Assembly: GCF_002732165.1 (NCBI RefSeq)
Contig: NZ_MRZO01000002.1
Location: 124,001 to 188,000, forward strand
Length of the DNA: 64,000 nucleotides
Source of the DNA: Staphylococcus xylosus
GTDB taxonomy: Bacteria; Bacillota; Bacilli; Staphylococcales; Staphylococcaceae
Direction of reading: 5' to 3'
Of this stretch, positions 36,711 to 46,208 are shown one piece after another; positions within the stretch are counted from its first letter, which is position 1, and every line of letters begins with the position of its first letter. The translations under genes and the position numbers were made by a program. The notes under the pieces were generated by a model, which had not been told where the DNA came from, did not search any database, and was given only the letters and a program-made list of their open reading frames with translations.

Positions 36711-38567
36711 TTGCAACTTAATCAAACCAACACCCCTTTTAACGAGGAGCAATTGGCGCTCATAAATCAACTACTACCAATGCTTTCGACAGAACAGCAA
36801 CATTGGTTAAGTGGTTACCTTATCAACCCAAATGCACATCAGTCTGAGCACGATACTTCAGCAACACAAGAACCAAACACCGCAGACAACCCAGAGTATG
36901 AAACAGATAATACAACTTCTATAGTTAATTCAGCAGAACCTATAGATGTTAATATATTATATGGTACAGAAACAGGTAACGCTGAAGAAATTGCCGAAAC
37001 ATTTGAAGGTAAGTTGAAAGAACATAATTTTAATGCACATTTATGGGATATGGATGATTTCCCTAAAGAATCATTAAGCGATGTTGAACATCTCTTTATC
37101 ATTTGTTCAACACAAGGTGTGGGTGAACCCCCTATTAATGCTTTAGATTTATATGACTACCTTCATAGCGATGAGGCGCCTCAACTAGAAAGTGTTAACT
37201 TTGCAGTTTTAGCTCTTGGTGACCAAGACTTTCCAGATTTTTGTCAGGCCGGCAAAGACTTCGATCATATTCTAGGTGAACTTGGTGCAAATAGAATAGC
37301 TGACCGTGTGGATTGTGATTTTGACTTTGAAGAAACTGCCGAGCAATGGATTTCAAATATGCTTGAATTGCTTTCTCAAACATCAACGAATATAGATACG
37401 ATTGATGAAGATGATGAACCTGTCATTATAGATGAACCTGAAGTGCCATTTTCCCGATCAAACCCTTTTCAAGCAGAAGTGTTAACAAATACAGTACTCA
37501 CACAACCAGAAGCTTCTCGTGAAGTACGTCACTTAGAATTATCACTTGAAGGTTACTCTGAAACATACGAACCTGGAGATAGCCTAGTCGTTATGCCGCA
37601 CAATGACTTAACATTAGTTTCAAGTTTAATCTCAGCATTAGGTTGGGAAGCTGATACTAATATTCAACTAAGCGACAATGATGCGCCACGCTCACTTAAA
37701 GATGTATTGTTATATGACTTTGAAATTTCTAAATTAACACCCGCGCTCTTGCACAATGCGGCAGAATTGTTTGGCAACCCAATGTTAAATGCAAATGTCC
37801 AAAAATCAGAATGGATTCAGAATTATATATATGGTAGAGATGTGATTGATTTAATTCAAGACTTCACACCCGTATCCTTAGAACCTCAAATGCTGCCACA
37901 ACTATTAAGAAAGTTACCACCAAGAGAGTATTCTATAGCGAGTAGTAATCAGGTCAATCCTTCCAGTGTCGATATTACAGTTCGTGTTGTTAAGTACGAA
38001 GCTCATCGTCGCGAGCGTTTTGGCGTTTGTTCTGTACAACTAGCAGAACGGACGCCTATAGGAGACAAATTACCCGTATACCTTAAAAAGAATCCAAATT
38101 TCAAATTTCCTTATGAAGCTGATACACCAGTGATTATGATTGGAGCTGGAACTGGAATAGCGCCATACCGGGCTTACCTTCAAGAGAGAGCTCACTTAGG
38201 TCTAAAAGGGTCACAATGGCTCATATTTGGTAATCAAAATTATTACCACGACTTCCTCTATCAAAATGATTTAGAGAGTTGGCTTAATGAAGGTGTATTA
38301 AGTAAATTAGATTTAGCTTTTTCAAGAGAAACAGAAAATAAAATTTATGTTCAACATCGCATTGAGGAAAATAGTGCTGAATTTTACCAATGGATTACTC
38401 AAGGCGCTATTATTTATCTTTGTGGTAATAAAGACGAGATGGCAAGTGGCGTCCATCAATCACTGATCAACGTTCTTAAGAGAGAAGGTAATTACAACCA
38501 AGTAGACGCTGAGAACTATTTGACAGAAATGATAAAACATCAACGTTACCAACGTGACGTATATTAA
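36711..38567 (+). CDS. Orphan CysJ-like NADPH flavoprotein reductase
   Basis: Diflavin reductase of 618 residues with the full CysJ layout: N-terminal WLSGYL, flavodoxin domain (LYGTETGNAEEIAE, about 83), FAD-binding REYSIASS and GVCSVQLAER, NADPH site GAGTGIAPYRAYLQER, CGNKDEM, and C-terminal YQRDVY. It is clearly a paralog of the gene at 24390 but has an acidic linker (TIDEDDEPVIIDEPE) and no CysI-like partner beside it. TTG at 36711 is the likely start, with AGAGGTGA 6 nt away. The Fur-like box suggests iron-regulated electron delivery to another acceptor (inference). Confidence 0.85.
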   Translation: MQLNQTNTPFNEEQLALINQLLPMLSTEQQHWLSGYLINPNAHQSEHDTSATQEPNTADNPEYETDNTTSIVNSAEPIDVNILYGTETGNAEEIAETFEGKLKEHNFNAHLWDMDDFPKESLSDVEHLFIICSTQGVGEPPINALDLYDYLHSDEAPQLESVNFAVLALGDQDFPDFCQAGKDFDHILGELGANRIADRVDCDFDFEETAEQWISNMLELLSQTSTNIDTIDEDDEPVIIDEPEVPFSRSNPFQAEVLTNTVLTQPEASREVRHLELSLEGYSETYEPGDSLVVMPHNDLTLVSSLISALGWEADTNIQLSDNDAPRSLKDVLLYDFEISKLTPALLHNAAELFGNPMLNANVQKSEWIQNYIYGRDVIDLIQDFTPVSLEPQMLPQLLRKLPPREYSIASSNQVNPSSVDITVRVVKYEAHRRERFGVCSVQLAERTPIGDKLPVYLKKNPNFKFPYEADTPVIMIGAGTGIAPYRAYLQERAHLGLKGSQWLIFGNQNYYHDFLYQNDLESWLNEGVLSKLDLAFSRETENKIYVQHRIEENSAEFYQWITQGAIIYLCGNKDEMASGVHQSLINVLKREGNYNQVDAENYLTEMIKHQRYQRDVY

Positions 38568-38699
38568 TCTGTGGAGCCAGTAACTTAATTTCAATAATGT
38601 TTTAATTATCATTAACTATAAAAGTGTTATGCATGCACAGACAAACGTAAGCTGAATCCATGATTAAATTACACTTAAATTTTAAAAGGTGGCTATTAT

Positions 38700-39767
38700 A
38701 TGACACAATTTGCAATCACTTATGACAATGCATTAATACTAATTAATAAGGAACATAACGAAATCCAACTCGAAAGAAAACTGGAAGGTATGAATATCAT
38801 TTCAATAGCTCAAGACCCTAACGCTAAAGACATTCTTTATTGCGGCACGTTTGATCGTGGTTTATGGAAAAGTGTGGACAAAGGTCAAAATTGGTTCCCT
38901 ATTGGTACACGTTTCACATACAATAGCCCCTTCAAACATGATGACATTCACATGACTTCTATCACTGCAGTTACAGTTATAGATACAGGCAATCATCATA
39001 GTTCTGTGCTCGTAGGTACTGAACCTAGCGCTTTATTCATATCAGATGATCAGGGAGATTCATTTGAATTACTCACTGATTTTAGTCATATTGCTGGTAA
39101 AGAACACTGGTTCTTCCCACCTAGACCACATACTCATCATGTGAAATGGTTTGATACAAATACTAAATCATCAAATGTCATTAACCTTACAATTGAAGCT
39201 GGTGGCTTTATACAATCTACAGATTTAGGCCAACATTGGTTAGCACCACAAACACAAGATACACCTATTGATATTCACGTGTTAAAAAGCCATCCAGATT
39301 ATCCGAATAAATTGTACGGAGTATTAGGTGATGCTTTCTTAAATGGTGGACGTGATACATTTATTGAAAGTGATGATTATGGTAAGACTTGGACAACGTT
39401 TATTAAAGGAATTGAACACAGATACGGCTATGGTTTAGCGATAAATTCTCAAAACCCAGATAATATTGTCATCGCTACTTCAAACTCTCCATATAACGCA
39501 CATAACTATGGAGACAACACCTTTTCAACCATTTACACTATTAATAAAGTACAAGATAGTGAGTGGACTGAAGTAACTACAGGACTCCCTTCCCCAAATG
39601 GCACATTGGTTTCATCTATTACCGAGCTAGATGGCACCTTTTATATTGCCAATAATAATGGAGTCTATTATTCAGATGATGGTGGTATCAATTGGACAGC
39701 ATTTGATATCACATGGCCAGATTCACTCACATCTCAACACGCACATCAATTTATTAATTTAAATTAG
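38700..39767 (+). CDS. BNR/Asp-box beta-propeller protein
   Basis: Protein of 355 residues without signal peptide, so cytoplasmic. Five Asp-box repeats of the S/T-x-D-x-G-x-x-W type are visible: WKSVDKGQNWF (about 59), ISDDQGDSF (about 114), QSTDLGQHWL (about 172), ESDDYGKTWTTF (about 222) and YSDDGGINWTAF (about 330). This is the sialidase/Vps10-type propeller fold, but no catalytic sialidase residues (Arg triad, FRIP) are seen. It lies 130 bp after the orphan flavoprotein, possibly in one operon, and ends at a terminator. Function unknown. Confidence 0.72.
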   Translation: MTQFAITYDNALILINKEHNEIQLERKLEGMNIISIAQDPNAKDILYCGTFDRGLWKSVDKGQNWFPIGTRFTYNSPFKHDDIHMTSITAVTVIDTGNHHSSVLVGTEPSALFISDDQGDSFELLTDFSHIAGKEHWFFPPRPHTHHVKWFDTNTKSSNVINLTIEAGGFIQSTDLGQHWLAPQTQDTPIDIHVLKSHPDYPNKLYGVLGDAFLNGGRDTFIESDDYGKTWTTFIKGIEHRYGYGLAINSQNPDNIVIATSNSPYNAHNYGDNTFSTIYTINKVQDSEWTEVTTGLPSPNGTLVSSITELDGTFYIANNNGVYYSDDGGINWTAFDITWPDSLTSQHAHQFINLN

Positions 39768-39779
39768 AAATTGTTAAAC

Positions 39780-39827
39780 GCATAACCTTAGATCTTGGTT
39801 GTTGACCAAAATTTAAGGTTATTTTTT
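39780..39827 (+). terminator. Rho-independent terminator
   Basis: ATAACCTTA..TAAGGTTAT stem with a long internal loop and six T, after the propeller gene. Confidence 0.85.
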
Positions 39828-39857
39828 GCGCAAACATAACAATATTTAGCGGAATAT

Positions 39858-39888
39858 ATACCACTTAACCGTAAATACATGCCACTTA
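39858..39888 (+). promoter_or_regulatory. LytTR-type direct-repeat operator
   Basis: Two copies of AT(A/G)CCACTTA (39858-39867, 39879-39888) repeat at exactly 21 bp, i.e. 9-bp sites with 12-bp spacing, the geometry bound by LytTR-domain regulators such as AgrA and ComE. They lie 65 bp before the LytTR gene, ahead of a TAAAAT -10 candidate at 39913. Confidence 0.65.
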
Positions 39889-39952
39889 TATAATTTATAT
39901 AGTATTTATAGTTAAAATTTGTTTTACTTATGGCAATAGGAGGTGTGTCTTT

Positions 39953-40393
39953 ATGGATTTAGAAATAATACACGATAATAATTTACCCAAGGGCAAGGTT
40001 ATCATTCAAAGTCACAAACATACTGAACAATTACCAGAAATTATCGCTTTTATGAAGCAACTATCTCAAAACAAATTATTTCCCGGAAAATATAATAACG
40101 ATATTTACTATATCAAACATCAAGATATTATTAGTTTTCGTATAGAAAATAAAGTTCTAACGATTATAACGTCAGACCATCTATACACCAGTACTCAACG
40201 CTTATATGAAGTTAAATTACAAATTAGCATGCAATTTCTACAGATTTCAAAATCTGAAATAATTAATATCAACTATATCGATCATTTGAAATTAAATAAA
40301 AATGGCACTATCGAGATTCGTTTTACTAATAATGACTTCACATACTCTTCAAGGAGATATTTGCCATTAATCAAGGAGGCTTTAAAATTATGA
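39953..40393 (+). CDS. LytTR-domain transcriptional regulator
   Basis: Protein of 146 residues with a C-terminal LytTR DNA-binding domain from about residue 45: DIYYIKHQDIISFRIEN, then FLQISKSEIININYIDHL, typical of this fold. There is no receiver domain, so it is not a classical response regulator. It belongs to the LytTR regulatory systems in which a short LytTR protein pairs with a membrane inhibitor; the next gene overlaps it by 4 nt and fits that role. AGGAGGTG is its ribosome site. Autoregulation through the upstream direct repeats is likely. Confidence 0.85.
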   Translation: MDLEIIHDNNLPKGKVIIQSHKHTEQLPEIIAFMKQLSQNKLFPGKYNNDIYYIKHQDIISFRIENKVLTIITSDHLYTSTQRLYEVKLQISMQFLQISKSEIININYIDHLKLNKNGTIEIRFTNNDFTYSSRRYLPLIKEALKL

Positions 40394-40866
40394 AACGTTT
40401 ATTTCGCGGGGCAACCATTGGTATTGCCATTGGTGTCATCATTGCTTTAATCTTTTCATCTATTTTTGCTCGCACAGCTTTTCATCCTGTCTCACCGGTA
40501 TCAACCATGGGACACTTCTATTTTCAACATTTAAACGAATTACAAATTATGCTTATTTCAGTTGTTATCTGGGCCTTAATTGGTGTTAGTTTCAGTTTTG
40601 GCGAACTCATATTTTCAAGTTCTAGAAAATCGCTCTTGTTTAAAACATCACTTCATTTTAGCCTTATGTTTATGCTTATGTTGCCTTTAGCTATACTAGC
40701 AGGATGGTTTCCACTTAAATTATCAGCAATTTTGTTTTTCATCATCATCTATACAATTACTTATTTTATAATTTGGATCATAGAAACGAGACGCAATCAA
40801 AACGATATCAATGAAATTAACGCTATGCTTTCTAGCAGAAGGAATGATAAAAATGAACCAAGGTAG
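40390..40866 (+). CDS. DUF3021 membrane protein, LytTR partner
   Basis: Membrane protein of 158 residues with four hydrophobic helices (about 8-27, 50-72, 85-105, 112-132) and a polar C-terminal tail. It matches DUF3021, which regularly sits beside LytTR regulators and is thought to restrain them at the membrane. The 4-nt overlap (ATGA) supports co-translation. Confidence 0.8.
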   Translation: MKRLFRGATIGIAIGVIIALIFSSIFARTAFHPVSPVSTMGHFYFQHLNELQIMLISVVIWALIGVSFSFGELIFSSSRKSLLFKTSLHFSLMFMLMLPLAILAGWFPLKLSAILFFIIIYTITYFIIWIIETRRNQNDINEINAMLSSRRNDKNEPR

Positions 40867-41323
40867 ATATACTGTGTTACCAAGCAAACCGATTACTCTA
40901 TTCTTAATTGGCCTTCGTGTGAACAAGTGGTATAAAATTCATAAATGGTTACCCGTTCTTTTAGCTATGCCGCCTATGCTCAAGGAGTTATTAAATAATA
41001 AGTCACTCGGGTGCCTATCTTATGAAATGTTTTTTAAATATCGTGGCGTGATGATAGTTCAATATTGGGAGTCGAATGAACAACTTTTAAATTATTCAAA
41101 AATGCCAAAACACTTAAAAGCGTGGCGCAAATTTTCAAAGGCGTTAAGGCAAAATGACGCTGTCGGATTCTATCATGAGACTTATAATTCAGAATCAAAG
41201 CAATATGAAAATATTTATCTCAATATGCCAGACTTTGGTCTAGGTAAAGCACGTGCATATGATAATCAAATGGTAAATAATGCAACACAGTCTGCAAAGC
41301 AAAGACTACGTGCTCAAAAATAA
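40853..41323 (+). CDS. DUF4188 protein
   Basis: Protein of 156 residues of the DUF4188 family, a ferredoxin-like fold related to heme/monooxygenase-type dimeric barrels. Signature segments are LFLIGLRVNKWYKIHKW (about 17-33), VQYWESNEQLLNYSK (about 72-86) and GFYHETY. The ATG at 40853 follows AGAAGGA and overlaps the end of the DUF3021 gene by 14 nt, so it is translated as part of the same unit. It may be the effector or target of the LytTR pair. Function unknown. Confidence 0.75.
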   Translation: MNQGRYTVLPSKPITLFLIGLRVNKWYKIHKWLPVLLAMPPMLKELLNNKSLGCLSYEMFFKYRGVMIVQYWESNEQLLNYSKMPKHLKAWRKFSKALRQNDAVGFYHETYNSESKQYENIYLNMPDFGLGKARAYDNQMVNNATQSAKQRLRAQK

Positions 41324-41363
41324 CCTCAGCTTCAGTGTTTTAAAAGTAAATGCATGTTAAACA

Positions 41364-41405
41364 TAATAAGGCCGAGACATCATGTTTGGTGTCCCGGCCA
41401 TTATT
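41364..41405. repeat. Intergenic hairpin repeat, copy 2
   Basis: AATAAGGCCGAGACAT..GTCCCGGCCATTATT lies between two convergent genes, probably a bidirectional terminator. It has the same core as the hairpins at 36312 and 61255. Confidence 0.75.
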
Positions 41406-41419
41406 ATATTCATTATATA

Positions 41420-42604
41420 TTACCTTATATATTCGAAGATGCCTGCAGCGCCCATGCCGACACCGATACACATTGTTACCATGCCATATTTTGTATCTGG
41501 TCTTTTCTTCATTTCCGATAATAATCTCCCCACCAACATAGCACCGGTCGCACCTAGTGGATGTCCTAATGCAATTGCACCACCATTGACATTCGTCTTC
41601 TCAGTATCTAATCCAACTTCTCTCATAGATGCTAATGTTTGAGATGCAAAAGCTTCATTTAATTCTACTAAATCTATATCGCTAACATCTAAGTCAGCTT
41701 GTTTTAACACTTCAGGAATCGCGTAAGCGGGTCCGATACCCATTAATTTAGGATCTACACCAACAGCTTTAAATCCTACAAAGCGTGCAATTGGTTTAAC
41801 ACCTAATTCCTTTACTTTTTCTCCAGACATCACAACTACGAATCCGGAACCATCTGTTAATGGTGCAGATTGTCCAGCGGTCACTGTGCCGTCAGCCTTA
41901 AATACTGTACGTAGCTTAGCAAGTGCTTCTTTATTTGTGTCGGGTCTAATCAATTCGTCATCTTTAAACACTTCTTTGCTAATAACCGGACCATTTTGAT
42001 CATAAGTCACCTTATTGACCTCTATAGGAATAATTTCATCTTCAAATTTTCCGGACTGCTGCGCTTCTGCTGCTCGTTGATGACTTTGCACAGCGTATGC
42101 ATCTTGGTCTTCTCTCGAAACATTATATGTTTCAGCAACCATTTCTGCAGTCAATCCCATAGGATAAGAAACACCAGAATCTTCATCTTGAAGTATTGGA
42201 TTATTCGTTGGTTCATTGCCTCCCATTGGTACTGCACTCATCAATTCAATACCACCAGCGACAAGGACATCTGCTTGGTCAGCAATAATTTGATTTGCCG
42301 CATGTGCAATCGTTTGAAGCCCTGAAGAACAATAGCGATTCACCGTTTGTCCTGGAACTTCATTAGGCATACCTGCAAGTAATGCAATCGTTCGTGCAAT
42401 ATTTTGACCTTGCAAACCTTCTGGGAATGAGTTACCGACAATCACATCTTCTACCATGCTTGGCTCAAATGAACCTCCAACTCTTTCTAATACACCTTTT
42501 AATACTTTAGCGGCCACCTCATCTGGTCTTTCATGAGCCATCGCACCATTTTTTGCTTTACCAGCTGCTGAACGTCCATAAGCAACAATATATGCATCTC
42601 GCAT
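41420..42604 (-). CDS. fadA: Acetyl-CoA acyltransferase (thiolase)
   Basis: Degradative thiolase of 394 residues, cleaving 3-ketoacyl-CoA in the last beta-oxidation step. The active-site cysteine is in NRYCSSGLQT (about residue 89), the second site is GGAIALGHPLGATGA (about 345-359), and the C-terminal catalytic cysteine is in MCIGVGMGAA. Last gene of the fad operon, 32 bp after fadB. Confidence 0.92.
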   Translation of the reverse strand: MRDAYIVAYGRSAAGKAKNGAMAHERPDEVAAKVLKGVLERVGGSFEPSMVEDVIVGNSFPEGLQGQNIARTIALLAGMPNEVPGQTVNRYCSSGLQTIAHAANQIIADQADVLVAGGIELMSAVPMGGNEPTNNPILQDEDSGVSYPMGLTAEMVAETYNVSREDQDAYAVQSHQRAAEAQQSGKFEDEIIPIEVNKVTYDQNGPVISKEVFKDDELIRPDTNKEALAKLRTVFKADGTVTAGQSAPLTDGSGFVVVMSGEKVKELGVKPIARFVGFKAVGVDPKLMGIGPAYAIPEVLKQADLDVSDIDLVELNEAFASQTLASMREVGLDTEKTNVNGGAIALGHPLGATGAMLVGRLLSEMKKRPDTKYGMVTMCIGVGMGAAGIFEYIR

Positions 42605-42636
42605 TTAAGTTCACCCTTTCTTATCCTGATTAATGA

Positions 42637-44895
42637 TTAGTTACGTAGTGGTTTACCTTTTTCTAACATATGTGAAATTCTGTCATACGTTTTTTTGTTT
42701 TGTAAAAGTTCTAAAAATCTCTCTTTTTCAAGTTTTTGCAAGTATCTTTGATTAACGTAAGTGTTACGCGGAATATCTCCACCCGATAATACTTCTGCCA
42801 CTTTCAACGTAATTTCATAATCATAGTCACTGATAAAATGACCCATACGTTGTGCGTCTAACTGGCCTTCAGCTAATGCTTTAAAGTCTTTTCCTAACGC
42901 TATATATTGTGTTTTTGGCGTTGGCACATAATTTGTTTCCGCTTCATAACGCGCTCTGTTTAAGGCTACCTCTACACGTCTTTCAGTATTTAAAATTACT
43001 GTATCTGTATTTCTTAAATAACCAAATTGGATAGCTTCATAGGCATTAGTTGAAACTTTAGCAAAACCAATTTGCATTAATATATCCGTAATTGATTTTT
43101 GTTTATCATCATTTTTATGATTCGTACGTAGCACTCTATCTGTTAATTCAGCGAGCCCACCACCAGCAGGTAATAAGCCAACTCCTGTTTCAACAAGACC
43201 TATATAAGATTCACTTGCAGCAACTACAATTGGTGAATGTAAAACTAACTCACAACCACCACCTAAGGCTCTACCGTGAACTGCTGTCACTACTGGTTTC
43301 AATGAATATTTCAATCTAGAGAATACGTGGTGTAGTTGTTCAACTGCTGCGCCAACTTCTTCTACTACACGACCTTCTTCATGTGCTTTTTTCATTTGGA
43401 ATAAGTTCGCGCCAACACTAAAGTTATTTCCACCGCCATAAATGACCATGCTCGTATAATCTTCGCTTTCTAATTTATTAATTGCATCTAATAAATCATC
43501 AAGAAAACCATTAGAGATAACATTATTTTTACTTTGTAGTTTTAATAAAAGTTGGTCTTTATTGGCTACTGATAAATTTGAGTCCTCTTTATCCCAAATT
43601 TCTTCATCAATATATTCTGCTACCGGTGTAATTCGCTCGATTGATTCACCTTCACTATAGAATGGCGCAGTACGTTGTTCTATCCAATCTGGTAGCTGAC
43701 CTAACTCTTCTTTCATACGTGATTTCACACGTTCGAATCCCATTAAATCCCATAGTTGAAATGCTCCTAGCTTCCAATTGAATCCCCATACTAATGCACG
43801 ATCAATATCTTTGAAGGATTCTGCAGCTTTCGGCACATTAACTGCTGAATAATAGAAATTATTTCTTAACGTTTCCCATAAGAACACGCCTGCATCATCT
43901 TGTGCGTTAAAGATAACGTCTAAATTATTAACTAAGTCTTTACTGAATTTACCTAAAATTTCTAATTGTGGTTGTTCAGGCGCTACATAATCATTCTGTT
44001 CTGGGTCAAACACATAACGCTTTTTATCTACTTTTTTATAAAACCCTTGTTTAGTTTTATTACCTAACGCGCCATTTTCCACTAATTTTTCAGACAGTTT
44101 AATATCGTGGAAGAAGGGCTGTTCTTCAGGTATACTTTGTAATCCTTTGATAACTGCTATAGCGATATCTAATCCTACTAAATCAGACAAGCCATATGTC
44201 CCCATCTTAGGACGCCCAATACTTCGACCCGTTAATGCATCTACTTCTGTTATAGAAAATCCTTGTTGTTCAGCTCTATACATAATGTCATTCATCGTTT
44301 GAGTACCGACGCGGTTAGCAACAAATCCTGGCACGTCATTTGCAACAATGACACCTTTACCAAGTACGTCTTCAGCAAATGCCTGCACACGTGCAATAAC
44401 TTTTTCAGAAGTATTGCTATTTGGAATAACCTCCACTAATTTCATAATACGTGGTGGGTTGAAGAAATGCATTCCAAAGAATCTTTCTTTGTCTTGTGTA
44501 TCAAATACATTTGCGATTGATTCGATTGGTATTCCTGAAGTATTCGTCGCAAATATCGCTTCTTTTTTGGCAACGTCTTTCACTTTAGTCCAAACTTGAT
44601 GCTTAATATCTACTTCTTCTTTAACTGCTTCTATATAAATATCTGCATCATCTTGTCCTACTAAATCTTCATTGAAATTTCCGTAAGATAAATTGGATGC
44701 AAATGCTAAATCAAATAATTGTGGACGTTTAGGATTTGTTATAATCTCATATGCTTTTCTTGAAATTTTATTAGGATCATTTTCATCAATCACAATATCT
44801 AGCAGTTTTACTTTTAGTCCTGCATTAACAAGCAGTGCTGCGATTTGACTGCCCATTGTACCTGCGCCTAATACTGTTGCTTTTCTTATCGTCAT
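42637..44895 (-). CDS. fadB: 3-hydroxyacyl-CoA dehydrogenase / enoyl-CoA hydratase
   Basis: Bifunctional protein of 752 residues. The N-terminal NAD-binding dehydrogenase has VLGAGTMGSQIAALL (residues 8-22) and FGMHFFNPPRIMKLVEV. The C-terminal crotonase-type hydratase has GGGNNFSVGANL and HGRALGGGCELVLH (about 540-553), with GLLPAGGGLAEL. The domain order is the reverse of E. coli FadB, as usual for Firmicutes. It lies 42 bp after fadD. Confidence 0.92.
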   Translation of the reverse strand: MTIRKATVLGAGTMGSQIAALLVNAGLKVKLLDIVIDENDPNKISRKAYEIITNPKRPQLFDLAFASNLSYGNFNEDLVGQDDADIYIEAVKEEVDIKHQVWTKVKDVAKKEAIFATNTSGIPIESIANVFDTQDKERFFGMHFFNPPRIMKLVEVIPNSNTSEKVIARVQAFAEDVLGKGVIVANDVPGFVANRVGTQTMNDIMYRAEQQGFSITEVDALTGRSIGRPKMGTYGLSDLVGLDIAIAVIKGLQSIPEEQPFFHDIKLSEKLVENGALGNKTKQGFYKKVDKKRYVFDPEQNDYVAPEQPQLEILGKFSKDLVNNLDVIFNAQDDAGVFLWETLRNNFYYSAVNVPKAAESFKDIDRALVWGFNWKLGAFQLWDLMGFERVKSRMKEELGQLPDWIEQRTAPFYSEGESIERITPVAEYIDEEIWDKEDSNLSVANKDQLLLKLQSKNNVISNGFLDDLLDAINKLESEDYTSMVIYGGGNNFSVGANLFQMKKAHEEGRVVEEVGAAVEQLHHVFSRLKYSLKPVVTAVHGRALGGGCELVLHSPIVVAASESYIGLVETGVGLLPAGGGLAELTDRVLRTNHKNDDKQKSITDILMQIGFAKVSTNAYEAIQFGYLRNTDTVILNTERRVEVALNRARYEAETNYVPTPKTQYIALGKDFKALAEGQLDAQRMGHFISDYDYEITLKVAEVLSGGDIPRNTYVNQRYLQKLEKERFLELLQNKKTYDRISHMLEKGKPLRN

Positions 44896-44937
44896 ACTAA
44901 ACCCTCCAAATTTTTTCTTGAATTACATATATGTGTG

Positions 44938-46146
44938 CTAAATAAATGCCGAATCACCCGTGATTGCTCTTCCAATTACTAAGGCGTTAACTTCATGTGT
45001 GCCTTCATAAGTGTAAATAGCTTCAGCATCTGCAAAGAATCTAGCGATATCATATTCTCCAGCTAAAATACCATTACCTCCATGTACACCACGTCCCATA
45101 GCTACAGATTCTCTTAATCTTAATGAGTTCATCATTTTCGCAGTTGAGGTCGCTACTTCGTCGTACTCTCCATTAGCCTGCATGCGAGCAAGCTGTGCAC
45201 ATGTAGCCATTGCTTGCGCTAAATTACCTTGCATCATGGCTAATTTTTCTTGAATTAACTGGAACTTACTAATCTCTTTACCAAACTGTTTACGTTTTGT
45301 TACATAGTCTGTCGTTGCTCTCAAAGCACCAGCCATAGCGCCTGTAGCCATATATGCAACACCAGCACGTGTAGAGTACAAGACTTTCGCAATATCTTTA
45401 AAGGAATTAATATTTTGCAAACGTTTATCCTCTTTGACGACTACATTTTTCAATCGAATTTTTGCGTTAGGAACAATTCTTAATGCTATTTTATGTTCTA
45501 ACAGTTCAATTTCCACACCTTCTTGACTTGGTTCAATGATGAAACCTTTTGGCTTACCTGTATCGACATCAACCGCATATACAGGCATAACATCAGCTAC
45601 ATTTGCTCCGCCAATCCATTTCTTCTCACCATTGATAATCCATTCATCGCCTTCTCTTTTAGCCGTCGTTTCTAATCCACCTGCAACATCAGATCCATGC
45701 TCTGGTTCAGTTAATGCAAAACATGTACGCAATTCATGAGATTGTAATTTGGGTAAGTAGTAAGCTTGTTGTTCTTTACTACCACCAAACCAAAATGAAT
45801 TATGTCCTAATCCTTGATGGACACCTAACAATGTCGCTAAAGAGACATCAAATCTTGCTATTGTATATGACATAAAGAATTGGAACATTTGGCTTGGTGT
45901 TTGCGCACCTTCACGACCTTCAAAAAGTAATGGGTTTCTGAAATAATTTAATTTACCTAACTCTTCGAAATAACCTTCTGGTTCAGTAGCATTTAACCAA
46001 TGCTCATTGACTGAATCTCGGTATTTTTCTTCTAACATGTCATTCAACTGTTTTAGCAGTTTAACTTCGCCTTCCGTTAAATCTTTCGCAATGCTTAAGA
46101 TATCCTCTGGGTATAGTGCTTTGATTGTTTCTTCTTTTGTTGGCAT
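44938..46146 (-). CDS. fadD: Acyl-CoA dehydrogenase
   Basis: FAD-dependent enzyme of 402 residues introducing the first double bond in acyl-CoA. CFALTEPEHGSDVAGG (about 147-162), KWIGGANVAD and the C-terminal YTYEGTHEVNALVIGRAI with the catalytic-region glutamate are present. The ATG at 46146 is chosen because GGAGG is 8 nt upstream. The symbol follows the S. aureus fadXEDBA naming, in which FadD is the dehydrogenase, unlike E. coli. A consensus cre lies just upstream. Confidence 0.9.
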   Translation of the reverse strand: MPTKEETIKALYPEDILSIAKDLTEGEVKLLKQLNDMLEEKYRDSVNEHWLNATEPEGYFEELGKLNYFRNPLLFEGREGAQTPSQMFQFFMSYTIARFDVSLATLLGVHQGLGHNSFWFGGSKEQQAYYLPKLQSHELRTCFALTEPEHGSDVAGGLETTAKREGDEWIINGEKKWIGGANVADVMPVYAVDVDTGKPKGFIIEPSQEGVEIELLEHKIALRIVPNAKIRLKNVVVKEDKRLQNINSFKDIAKVLYSTRAGVAYMATGAMAGALRATTDYVTKRKQFGKEISKFQLIQEKLAMMQGNLAQAMATCAQLARMQANGEYDEVATSTAKMMNSLRLRESVAMGRGVHGGNGILAGEYDIARFFADAEAIYTYEGTHEVNALVIGRAITGDSAFI

Positions 46147-46166
46147 AATTAAAACCTCCATTGTAA

Positions 46167-46180
46167 TGTTTGCGCTTACA
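46167..46180 (-). promoter_or_regulatory. Consensus cre site between fadE and fadD
   Basis: On the minus strand, ATGTAAGCGCAAACA fits WTGNAANCGNWNNCW at every position. It sits 20 bp before the fadD start inside the operon, suggesting CcpA control (repression or road-block) at this point. Confidence 0.6.
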
Positions 46181-46208
46181 TTTTTATAGAAAAAAATTTG
46201 CTTATTAA

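Noticed and set aside
38585-38630. Possible second Fur box before the propeller gene
   Set aside because: TGATAAT is followed by a poor second half, about 10 of 15 matches, which is expected by chance in such AT-rich DNA.
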